From Desulfobacter postgatei 2ac9 (lineage in GTDB: Bacteria > Desulfobacterota > Desulfobacteria > Desulfobacterales > Desulfobacteraceae): 64,000 nt of DNA. Shown here in pieces: positions 1 through 7,255 of the stretch. The first letter of the stretch is position 1. Each line of letters opens with the position of its first letter. Position numbers and translations under genes: made by a program. Under the pieces are notes generated by a model that had not been told where the DNA came from, searched no databases, and worked only from the letters and a program-made list of their open reading frames with translations. The stretch lies in the NCBI RefSeq assembly GCF_000233695.2, contig NZ_CM001488.1:3645601-3709600 (forward strand), read 5' to 3'.

Positions 1-38
1 ATGTTTGAATTGTGAATTGTTAAATATCGGAGACACTA

Positions 39-230
39 ATGACCTTCAATGAGATGAACACCATCGAAAATGCGTTGCGGAACCACCTCTGTGGAAGACA
101 AAAGGATGAGGACGGAAGGAGGCATGAAGTCCGGGAACAATCCCTACCATATGGTTCATCCTTCCACCTTCCCAAAAATGTGGATTATGGTAATGTGAAT
201 AACATTCACAAACTCAGACACGGCTATTAA
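39..230 (+). pseudogene. 5' fragment of a type I restriction endonuclease gene (hsdR), first copy
   Basis: The first 20 or so residues (start MTFNEMNTIENALR) match, almost residue for residue, the start of the hsdR remnant at 1465. A GGAG ribosome site sits just upstream (30-33). After about codon 20 the similarity stops and the frame runs on to position 230 with no recognisable content. It is best read as a duplicated hsdR start left by recombination. A short functional peptide cannot be excluded but nothing supports it. Confidence 0.6.
194..210. promoter_or_regulatory. 17-bp perfect palindrome upstream of the AlbA_2 gene, candidate operator
   Basis: TGTGAAT-AAC-ATTCACA is a perfect 7-bp inverted repeat around a 3-base centre, 28 bases before the start codon at 239. 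It resembles CRP/FNR-type half sites (TGTGA...TCACA), but the spacing between half sites is 7, not the usual 6. It could be an autoregulatory site of the downstream AlbA_2 protein, which belongs to a family often annotated as regulators. The role is inference only. Confidence 0.35.
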
Positions 231-238
231 GGTGATAT

Positions 239-1468
239 ATGTTAAAAACAGAATTGCTTGAAATCATTGCCAATGGTAAAAACTCCGGTGTGGAGTTCAA
301 AAGAGACGATATCCGACCCGAACAGTTGGCTAAAGAAGTTGTGGCCTTGCTCAATTTCCAGGGGGGCAGGGTTTTCATAGGGGTTGATGACAATGGGACT
401 ATTTCAGGCATTCAAAGGCCGAATATTGAAGAGTGGGTCATGAATGTCATTTCAGAAAAAGTCCATCCATCTATCCTGCCTTTTTATGAGGAGGTAAAAG
501 TTGATGATAATACAAAAGTTGCGGTTCTCACTTTTCCCCAAGGTAATAGTAAGCCCTATGTCAGACGGCACAAAAAAGCAGAAGAGGTGTTCATTCGTGT
601 GGGGTCAACTTCACGGCTTGCGACCCGTGAACAGCAAATGAGACTGTATGAAATAGGGGGGATGCTTCACACTGAGTTATTGCCGATTTCCCGTACGTCA
701 TCCGAAAACCTGGATTTTGTTCGTCTGGAAAATTATCTGCGACAGATTTTAAATGATCCTGATATTCCCTCATCCCAGAATGATTGGGAAAACAGATTGG
801 CAAATCTTGGCTTTCTATCCGAACCCCATGGGATGTGTACGATTGCCGGAATGGTGCTTTTTGGGAAAAAACCACGACAGATTTTGAAACAAAGCGGTTT
901 ACGCATATTTGCTTTTGACGGTACGGATAAAGAATATAAAGCTAAGTTAGATGTGATTCTGGATGCGCCGCTTTCAGGCAGGTGGGATTTTTCACAAGGT
1001 GCAAAACAACTGATTGATGAAGGGCTGGTTGAACGTTCAGTTCAGACAATTACGCCTTTTATTTCTGAAGAGTCAAGTGAACTTAACTTGGGTTTACAAC
1101 GTGAAAAACGATGGTTTTATCCCATTGAAGCTGTTCGAGAGGTGCTGGTCAATGCATTGGTTCACAGAGACTGGACTCGTTTTGTCGATATTGAAATCGG
1201 TATTTACTCTGATCGTTTTGAAGTAATCAGTCCAGGAAGCCTTCAAAACTCCATGACGGTTGCCAAGATGCTTGCCGGGCAGCGTTATACTCGAAACACG
1301 GTCATCATGGAAGTTATGCGTGACTATGGCTATGTTGATTTCCGTGGTATGGGACTTAGAACAAAAGTTGTCCCTTTGATGCGATCCCATAATGGTTGTG
1401 ATCCAATATTTGAAGCAACTGAAGATTATCTGAAGGTCACTCTCCCGAAAAGGAGTGATAGTCAATGA
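239..1468 (+). CDS. AlbA_2 (Schlafen AAA_4-like) domain, ATP-binding protein
   Basis: A 409-residue protein with an N-terminal AlbA_2 domain (about residues 12-130, typical SGVEFKRD and GGRVFIGVDDNG segments) and a C-terminal HATPase_c_4-type region (about 290-370, with EAVREVLVNALVHRDW). Such proteins are often called RecG-like or transcriptional regulators and are commonly found inside type I restriction-modification operons, as here. AAGGTGA precedes the ATG. The stop overlaps the start of the hsdR remnant as ATGA, so the two were translationally coupled. It appears intact although the restriction gene is broken. A DNA- or RNA-binding regulatory or defence role is inferred, not shown. Confidence 0.8.
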   Translation: MLKTELLEIIANGKNSGVEFKRDDIRPEQLAKEVVALLNFQGGRVFIGVDDNGTISGIQRPNIEEWVMNVISEKVHPSILPFYEEVKVDDNTKVAVLTFPQGNSKPYVRRHKKAEEVFIRVGSTSRLATREQQMRLYEIGGMLHTELLPISRTSSENLDFVRLENYLRQILNDPDIPSSQNDWENRLANLGFLSEPHGMCTIAGMVLFGKKPRQILKQSGLRIFAFDGTDKEYKAKLDVILDAPLSGRWDFSQGAKQLIDEGLVERSVQTITPFISEESSELNLGLQREKRWFYPIEAVREVLVNALVHRDWTRFVDIEIGIYSDRFEVISPGSLQNSMTVAKMLAGQRYTRNTVIMEVMRDYGYVDFRGMGLRTKVVPLMRSHNGCDPIFEATEDYLKVTLPKRSDSQ

Positions 1469-2035
1469 CCTTCAATGAAATGAACACCATCGAAAATGCA
1501 CTGCGGGATCACTTAGTAGGCAGACCGGTATCCGAACAAACCGGAATGGTGGCCGAAGAGACCGCCGAATATATTGCAGGCAGCCAGGACTTGAAATGGA
1601 AATATGTCCATGGTGAGAACCTGATATTTGATTGATTTTTATGCGCCGCAAAACAACCATTATGTCTTGAGCCAACAGGTGCCGTTCATTGGGACAAGGG
1701 ATTGTTACTTTGATCTGGTGCTGTATGTCAACGGCCTGCCTCTGGTGGTCGGCGAGGTCAAAACCCCGGTACGCGATGCCATCAGCTGGCAGGATGGTGC
1801 GGCGGATTTCCTGGGGGGCAACAAGCACTACTGGGAAAACCAAAAAGCCTTTTTTGTTCCCAACCTCCTCTGTTTTGCCTCGGAAGGAAAAACATTTTAT
1901 TACGGGTCCATCGGTGCCTGTTTTAAAAACTGGGCACCCTGGCACAGCACCGAAGACCGTGATGAGATCCCCCAAAACCTGAGAACCGTGTTGAAAAGTG
2001 CCGAACGTCTACTGCATCCAGAAATCAGATTTATC
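1465..2035 (+). pseudogene. hsdR: Type I restriction endonuclease subunit R (hsdR), truncated and frameshifted
   Basis: Starts at ATG 1465 after an AGGAG ribosome site and reads MTFNEMNTIENALRDHL, then stops at 1633-1635. From about 1628 the next frame continues the same protein: LIDFYAPQNNHYVLS, then DLVLYVNGLPLVVGEVKTP, which carries the E-x-K of the HsdR nuclease motif. The sequence around the shift (ctgatatttgattgatttt) looks like a short direct duplication of a ttgat unit. Homology ends near 2035, where an antisense Rpn fragment begins, so only about the first 190 of roughly 1000 residues remain. No helicase motor is left; restriction activity is excluded. Confidence 0.85.
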
Positions 2036-2245
2036 CGGTACAATATGTCGGAATAATAATCAGCCAGGTTCTTTTCGATGAAACTGTCCTTGCTCATCTC
2101 CAGGGTGTTCAGATCCATCAGCTTCAGCACTTTCTCCGGCAGTTTGTCGGCTAAAAGGCTGCGGGCATTTTCCTTGTTGCCGTAGACTGCCCTGAACGCC
2201 TTGTCATGGGGATTGATGACCTTGCTGTTATTTTTCTCGTCTGTG
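2030..2245 (-). pseudogene. N-terminal fragment of an Rpn/YhgA-like PD-(D/E)XK nuclease
   Basis: On the minus strand the reading frame gives NPHDKAFRAVYGNKENA, LPEKVLKLMDLNTLEMSKDS and YYSDILYR, the conserved N-terminal block of the Rpn (recombination-promoting nuclease, YhgA-like) family. A stop lies just upstream of the fragment, and after SDILYR the similarity fades within about eight codons. The 19 bases encoding the end of this block recur identically at 7002-7020 in another Rpn fragment. The gene is broken; catalytic residues beyond this block are missing. Confidence 0.7.
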
Positions 2246-2544
2246 ATGGTGGAATTTTATTTTCACCAGTGATTTCAGTCAAGGGATATGGAAGAAATTG
2301 GGAACAGACAACGGTTTTTCATGAAGAATCTTTTGAGTGAATTATTTCCGCCCTGTGCCAGAATGCGGAATGCATGGTTTTCAGAGGAATCAAACAGTTT
2401 TGATACACCTTGACGGAATTTCAAAATGAGTTTAAAGCTTGATGAATTTGCTGACTGCCGAAAATGAAGTCAGGTTCGTTGAAGTCACGAATGCCTAAAC
2501 TGCCTGGAATCAATCACCAGGAATTCTGAAGGTTTTTAATAGAA
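2246..2544. other. Gene-free stretch before the first glycosyltransferase
   Basis: About 300 bases with no open frame, RNA or repeat that I recognise. It presumably contains the promoter of the gene at 2545, but no convincing -35/-10 pair was found. Confidence 0.5.
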
Positions 2545-5500
2545 ATGGAAAGTTTTTATAAAAAATCTAACCTAAAAGTGAATACGAACTGGTATCTGGA
2601 ACAATACCCAGATGTTGCAGCAGCAGGTATGGATGCGCAGTTCCACTATGAGCATTATGGAGCCAGAGAGGGCCGCCTCCCTTATGCCCTCCAATCGGCC
2701 AAATTAGAAACCGCTCTTTGGAGCGGTTTTTCTAATTTAGCCCTTGACGACCTCCAGGCAATGGCATTTGATAAGTACCAGCCTGACCTGGAAAGGATCT
2801 ATTCCCGATGGGCTCTGCTGCGCTGGTATGCCGGCACTGAAGCGTGGGACAAGGCGTTTGAATATGCCAGTGCGTTCAATACAGAAACGCCTTTATTTGC
2901 AGGTCATCTCGGGGTGCATCTGCTTTGTACCGAGGTGTTGCTGCAATGTGGGTATGTCGAAGAAGCCCGTGCCCGGATGGCCGCAGCCATAACTCATTTC
3001 GGCACTGTGCCGGATCTGTGCCTGGCCGCAGCCAATGTGGGGTTGCAATGTCCTGAATTCAAGACGGATCCGGGTGATCCCTGCGCCGACGATGCAGCGT
3101 GCTTGCGCCTTCACTGGATCAATACCCTGTTTCGAAATGCGGATATGATGTCCGTTCAAAAGCGGGTCATTGATGCGCCCCTGGCGTTGAATAATCTTGC
3201 CGGGGTTGAGACCGGCAGAACAGCCCGGGGAAAGATTCCGAAAATAAGTGTGATTATGCCGGTATTCAATGCCGGAGATCAGGTTGGTTATGCGCTGTAC
3301 GGATTGCTGGCACAGACCTGGTCCAACATTGAAATTCTTGTTATTGATGATTGCAGCACAGATGATACATGTGCCCGGGTGAATGATATTGCCGCGTCAG
3401 ACAGCAGGGTTGTGTTGCTGCGTCAAAAAGAGAACAGGGGGGCTTATGCCGCTCGAAATGAAGGCCTCAAGCATGCGCAAGGGGAGTTCATTGCCAATCA
3501 TGATGCAGATGACTGGTCACATCCGCAGCGCCTTGAACGGATGATTGCCCCTTTGCTGCAGGACAACACCCGGATGGCAAGTATGGCCCACTGGGTGCGT
3601 ACAACCGGTTCCCTGCATTTTATGCGGTGGCGCATGGAGCGCAGCCTGATTCTTCCCAGTGTGTCAACCCTGGTATTTCGGCGCTGTGTGGTGGAGTGTC
3701 TTGGGGGCTGGGATGAGGTACGTGTGGAAGCGGATTCCGAGTTTCTGGGCAGAATCAGACGTTATTGGGGAACAGATGCGGTGGTTGACGTGCTGACGGG
3801 GGTTCCGTTGGCGTTTGCGCTTCAGGACAAGAATTCTTTGACTGCGGCCCTCTCCACCCATTTGCGGACCCAGTTCTGGGGGGTCCGCAAGCTTTACCGG
3901 AGGCTTTCCGAAATCTGGCGGGCAGGAATCAAAAATCTCGATCAGCTCCATTTCAAGGGAAACACCCGGGAAGGACGGTTTCCCGTGCCGCCGGCCATAT
4001 TGCATGGTAAAAGTGCCGTGCCTGAATATGATCTGGTTGTTATGGCGGACTGCAGTCCAGCCGCAGATTATTCAGAATCGCTGCTATGGATGTTGCAGTA
4101 TGTGGTGAACAAAGGACTTAAGGTGGCCCTGTTTCACTGGCCCTGTTACAAGAATATCCTGGAAAATGAACAGGCGGTTGACATTGATGGGCCTTTCATG
4201 GCGCCGGCATTGGATAAAAAACTGGACCTGCTGCTGCCGGATCAGCCCGTGAAAGCCGAGAAAGTCATTATTGCAGGGTCGCATCTTCAGCAGTATCCAC
4301 CGGAATCCGTTCCGGATGTTCTTGCCTCGGATGTCTGCACTGTGGAAGATCCGGCCAGGGACATTCAATGGATTTATCCCCAGGGCACGGATACGCACGG
4401 TTCTGATGTTTCAGGTCGGTTGTCCGCGTTGTTTGATGCTGCCTGGTATCTGCAGCGGAACCCCGATGTCGCAGAAGCGGGAAAAGATCCGCTGGACCAT
4501 TATCTGAATTTCGGATGGAGACAAGAACGGGCGCCATCCCCATGGTTTGACACGCGGTTCTATCTCGGGCAATGCCCGGAGGAGGAGGGTCGAAATCAGG
4601 CCCTGTTGCGCCACTATGTGGAAAAGGGAGAAAGACGGGGGTATCTGCCTTCCAAACCGTATGTCAAAGGCCGCAAACCGCTGGTGGACCAAGTTCCTAA
4701 TGTGATGTTCTGTGCCCATATGGCTGGTTATGAACTGTTCGGAGGAGAGCGCAGTTTTCTGGATGTGCTGCATGCCTGCTCGCTTCTGCCGGTAAACATA
4801 TTTGTCAGTGTGCCGTCCTTTGCCAACTCTTCTTATATTGAAATGTTGCAGCATTTTTCTCACAGGATCTATTATGTGCCTGCCGGCAGATGGTCTTTTA
4901 TTTCCAGACCGGATGCCTGGGCGGTAACGCATTTTAAAAACATTGTTCAATTTCAGAATATCGCGGCGATATATGTGAATACATTGGTTGTGAGAGAACC
5001 GCTGACGGCAGCCAGGCATGCCGGCGTACCATCCATCCTGCATGTGCGCGAATCCCTTGAGCACGACCCGGATATGTGCGCGGCTTTGGGGCTGCCCGCA
5101 GATGCCATCCGCGGCCGGGTGGTGGAATCCGCAGACGTCATTGTGGCCAATTCTGAGTTTACCGCCGACAATTTCAGAAAAAAAAATGCCACTTTTGTGG
5201 TGAATAACATTGTCGATCCGGCTTTGTTTAAGTTAAACAACCCTGTTGATCCAAGATGTATCAATGTGGCAATGATCAGCAGCAATAAGCCGAAAAAAGG
5301 ATTGTCTGATTTTATCGATCTGGCAAGGGTCCTGGCCGATGACACCAGGATCAGAATGGTGTTGATCGGTCCTGACAACGAGCATATCCAGGAATTGAAA
5401 AACTGCGGCGGTCTGCCGGAAAATATCATATTTTCAGGATATGCGCCCTCTCCTTCAGAGGCGTTGGCGCAAGCGGGTATTGTTCTGAATCTATCGAATT

Positions 5501-5787
5501 TTGAAGAGACCTTCGGCAGGACAGTCCTTGAAGCCATGGCGGCCGGGCGCCCGGTGCTCGCTTACAACCGGGGGGCTTTGCCTGAACTGATCGAACACGG
5601 GGAGACCGGGTTTCTGGTGCCCTACAAAAATATTGAGGCAGCAGCGGAGCGGATCAGGTTTTTGTGCGGCAACCTGGTACAGATTACTTTGATGGGCGCC
5701 AAAGGCCGTATGAAGGCCCGCAACTATGATGTGCAGACCATGAAACGCCAGTTTAGTGACATTTTTCAATGGATCTGGTCCAATTAA
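2545..5787 (+). CDS. Large bifunctional glycosyltransferase (GT2 plus GT4) with short tyrosine-rich modules
   Basis: A 1080-residue protein. It has a GT2 domain at about 232-420 (ISVIMPVFNAG, VIDDCSTDDT, HDADDW) and a GT4-type domain at about 720-1075 (ILHVRES, FEETFGRTVLEAMAAGRP, a GALPELI...GETGFLVP end). Three copies of a short module of the form W/F-YL-x(2)-xPDV...HY...G...EGR-x-P occur: one at residues 12-50 and two in tandem at about 628-705, between the catalytic domains. No membrane segment or signal peptide is visible, so it probably acts at the cytoplasmic face, assembling O-antigen, capsule or a protein-linked glycan. Donor and acceptor cannot be read from sequence. The ribosome site is weak (GAAGG). 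Confidence 0.85.
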   Translation: MESFYKKSNLKVNTNWYLEQYPDVAAAGMDAQFHYEHYGAREGRLPYALQSAKLETALWSGFSNLALDDLQAMAFDKYQPDLERIYSRWALLRWYAGTEAWDKAFEYASAFNTETPLFAGHLGVHLLCTEVLLQCGYVEEARARMAAAITHFGTVPDLCLAAANVGLQCPEFKTDPGDPCADDAACLRLHWINTLFRNADMMSVQKRVIDAPLALNNLAGVETGRTARGKIPKISVIMPVFNAGDQVGYALYGLLAQTWSNIEILVIDDCSTDDTCARVNDIAASDSRVVLLRQKENRGAYAARNEGLKHAQGEFIANHDADDWSHPQRLERMIAPLLQDNTRMASMAHWVRTTGSLHFMRWRMERSLILPSVSTLVFRRCVVECLGGWDEVRVEADSEFLGRIRRYWGTDAVVDVLTGVPLAFALQDKNSLTAALSTHLRTQFWGVRKLYRRLSEIWRAGIKNLDQLHFKGNTREGRFPVPPAILHGKSAVPEYDLVVMADCSPAADYSESLLWMLQYVVNKGLKVALFHWPCYKNILENEQAVDIDGPFMAPALDKKLDLLLPDQPVKAEKVIIAGSHLQQYPPESVPDVLASDVCTVEDPARDIQWIYPQGTDTHGSDVSGRLSALFDAAWYLQRNPDVAEAGKDPLDHYLNFGWRQERAPSPWFDTRFYLGQCPEEEGRNQALLRHYVEKGERRGYLPSKPYVKGRKPLVDQVPNVMFCAHMAGYELFGGERSFLDVLHACSLLPVNIFVSVPSFANSSYIEMLQHFSHRIYYVPAGRWSFISRPDAWAVTHFKNIVQFQNIAAIYVNTLVVREPLTAARHAGVPSILHVRESLEHDPDMCAALGLPADAIRGRVVESADVIVANSEFTADNFRKKNATFVVNNIVDPALFKLNNPVDPRCINVAMISSNKPKKGLSDFIDLARVLADDTRIRMVLIGPDNEHIQELKNCGGLPENIIFSGYAPSPSEALAQAGIVLNLSNFEETFGRTVLEAMAAGRPVLAYNRGALPELIEHGETGFLVPYKNIEAAAERIRFLCGNLVQITLMGAKGRMKARNYDVQTMKRQFSDIFQWIWSN

Positions 5788-5832
5788 TTCGGTCAATTTG
5801 ATCAATGGCTTCAATTGTCTGACAATAACCAC

Positions 5833-5854
5833 AAAAAACCGGGGCAGACCCCGG
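5833..5854 (-). terminator. Minus-strand hairpin terminator
   Basis: CCGGGG-CAGA-CCCCGG (5839-5854) is a 6-bp GC stem. Read on the minus strand it is followed by six Ts (complement of the A run at 5833-5838). No intact minus-strand gene lies upstream to use it, so it may be a relic or may serve antisense transcription from the fragment cluster. On the plus strand it lacks a T run. Confidence 0.4.
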
Positions 5855-5898
5855 CCTTGCACCACCAGAAATTCGTTTTTGAAAGGGAGGGTTTACTG

Positions 5899-6205
5899 AT
5901 GCAGGCACAGCGAATGGATATACCGGATGTTGTTCTATTTACGCCCAGGGTGTTTGGAAACGAGCGCGGGTTCTTTTTTGAAAGCTACAATCAACATGTA
6001 TTTCATGAGGTTACCGGTATTAAGCCTGAATTTGTTCAAGACAATCATTCCCGATCGCAAAAAGGGGTGTTGCGCGGCCTGCACTATCAGCTTCCTCCGC
6101 ATGCCCAGGGCAAGCTGGTGCGCATTGTGGCCGGAGAGGTGTTTGAGTGATTTGATTTCAACGCCTCGGAAATTCGGTGGCCTGGCAACGCTAATATGCT
6201 GTTAT
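5899..6205 (+). pseudogene. rfbC: dTDP-4-dehydrorhamnose 3,5-epimerase (rfbC) N-terminal fragment
   Basis: From ATG 5899 (GAAAGGGAGG ribosome site) the frame encodes MQAQRMDIPDVVLFTPRVFG, RGFFFESYN, DNHSRSQKGVLRGLHYQ and a GEVFE end, the N-terminal half of RfbC including its H-x-x-x-S substrate-pocket region. It stops at 6148-6150. A neighbouring frame continues for a few residues (DLISTPRKFGGLA) that resemble the next family segment, so a frameshift preceded the truncation. The family is normally about 180 residues. Its place beside two glycosyltransferases fits a once-active surface-sugar locus. Confidence 0.8.
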
Positions 6206-6234
6206 TCAAATTAATATGGCCGAAAATCACCTTA

Positions 6235-6297
6235 CTGAACTACATGGTCACTTCAAATCACGTTCACCTGCTCGTATTCGATGCCGGGAAAGCTGTA
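6235..6297 (+). pseudogene. RayT / IS200-like (Y1) transposase fragment
   Basis: About 20 codons read LNYMVTSNHVHLLVFDA, the hallmark HUH motif (here HVH) of REP-associated tyrosine transposases, TnpA_REP/Y1 family. Nothing else of the transposase is present on either side: the Rpn C-terminal fragment begins at once in another frame. It is too short to function, but the motif is specific. Confidence 0.6.
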
Positions 6298-6617
6298 TGA
6301 TCTGTCCGAATACAGTGACGATGAGATCAGGGGGACGGTCATGGCCCGAGTAACCATGCTTCTTTTAAAACATGTATTTGAACCGGATTTGGCTGACCGC
6401 CTGCCCGATATTTTTTCATTGTTGAAAGAATTGTCAAAGAAAAAAACGGGTTTGCAATATTTTGAGTCTCTGGTAAAATATGTGTTCAGTAACGTGGATG
6501 ATATCACTGTGGATAAAATGCAAGCCATAGTGCATAACGCGTTACTGGAAGATAAAGGAGAATACATCGTGACACTTGCAGAAAAATTACGAAAACAAGG
6601 TCTGGAGCAAGGTCTGG
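6281..6617 (+). pseudogene. C-terminal fragment of an Rpn/YhgA-like family protein
   Basis: The frame from 6281 reads GKLYDLSEYSDDEIRG, LLLKHVFEPDL and ends in LAEKLRKQGLEQGLERG. This is the typical C-terminal half of Rpn-family proteins with its KxRxxGLExGLExG repeat tail. The N-terminal nuclease half is absent; N-terminal and internal Rpn pieces lie on the opposite strand at 2030-2245 and 6933-7020. It therefore stems from a different copy or from an inversion. Confidence 0.7.
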
Positions 6618-6785
6618 AGCGCGGAGATCCGTGAAATATTGAAGAATGCTGTCCAGCCGGAAGGAAGGGTAAAACTTGGTTCGTTATTAGCTCGAATCGG
6701 GTCTAAAATTAATTTGACCGATGAAGAGTTTTCGATTTTTGACCAGCGTCGAGATAAAACTCCGGCCAAACGAGTCGATTTTTAA
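6618..6785 (+). pseudogene. C-terminal part of a FitA/VapB-like antitoxin
   Basis: The frame reads SAEIREILKNAVQPEGR, LGSLLARIG and ends RRDKTPAKRVDF. This matches the C-terminal half of ribbon-helix-helix FitA-like antitoxins of PIN-toxin pairs (AEIRxIL...PExxxxLGSLL...RDKTPA). The N-terminal DNA-binding strand and the toxin gene are missing; upstream the frame runs into the Rpn fragment tail. A remnant of a toxin-antitoxin pair. Family recognition is from memory of the motif. Confidence 0.5.
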
Positions 6786-6932
6786 CTTCCCGCCGAGAAG
6801 TCCCCTTCCGAATCTGTGATTCGGTGGGGGATGAATTCGTGTTCCCGGAATTCGTTTGCGAAATTCTCCCGCACCAGTCTTATCTTTCTCTGTGGGCAGG
6901 CATAATGGCAGGAGAAAAGGTTCATTATTATT
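6786..6932 (-). mobile_element. Possible IS200/IS605-type element end
   Basis: This stretch contains a hairpin CCGAATC-TGT-GATTCGG (6808-6824) flanked by CCCC/GGGG. On the minus strand the order is AACGAATTC, AATTCATCCCCC, hairpin, GGGGACTTCTCGG. That layout resembles the right ends of IS605-group elements downstream of tnpB, the region that yields the guide RNA in intact elements. No tnpB or tnpA is present. Identification is by resemblance only. Confidence 0.25.
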
Positions 6933-7020
6933 TCAGCGATAATTGATTTTATGCTCAAACAGTACATAAATGAAACCCTGACTGCCGCCTGTCAGATTCA
7001 CCCGGTACAATATGTCGGAA
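6933..7020 (-). pseudogene. Internal fragment of an Rpn/YhgA-like nuclease
   Basis: On the minus strand the frame gives SDILYRVNLTGGSQG then FIYVLFEHKINYR and a stop. This is the Rpn family segment that follows the N-terminal block and carries the E-x-K of the PD-(D/E)XK nuclease (FEHK). It starts with the same 19 bases (ccggtacaatatgtcggaa on the plus strand) that close the Rpn N-terminal fragment at 2036-2054. It is disconnected from both other Rpn pieces. Confidence 0.65.
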
Positions 7021-7250
7021 GAATTGCAGTGCAGTGCGGGAGACCCAATGCGGTTACGGTGAAGGGCCGTTAACTGATGGATATAAGGATATCCGAAATT
7101 CCATGGGGCTGTATTGGGAGTCGGAGGGGTTCATAGTACCGATTGAGGCTGAGGGACAACATAACCCCGGCCAAGGAAAGGGACCCTACTTTGTTCACGT
7201 AACTAACGAGCGGAAATTAAACAACCTAGAAAAATCCATATTTTGAGAAA
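7021..7250 (+). mobile_element. Probable group II intron leader remnant
   Basis: The sequence ggagtcggaggggttcatag and the following ggaaagggaccctactttgt resemble the conserved stretch just upstream of the reverse transcriptase/maturase gene in many bacterial group II introns. An open frame (7034-7246, including EGFIVP and GKGPYF) crosses it, but no reverse transcriptase motif follows. I judge it an intron relic; an unrelated short gene is possible. Confidence 0.35.
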
Positions 7251-7255
7251 CTTCC

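Noticed and set aside
2246-2544. Possible further Rpn or hsdR coding beyond 2245
   Set aside because: All six frames are broken by stops and no motif continues; I report it as an empty stretch.
4411-5537. Long minus-strand open frames within the first glycosyltransferase gene
   Set aside because: Both are antisense to conserved glycosyltransferase motifs and have no recognisable content.
5839-5854. Plus-strand terminator for the first glycosyltransferase gene
   Set aside because: The stem is good, but on the plus strand it is followed by ccttgcacc, not Ts; it fits the minus strand better.
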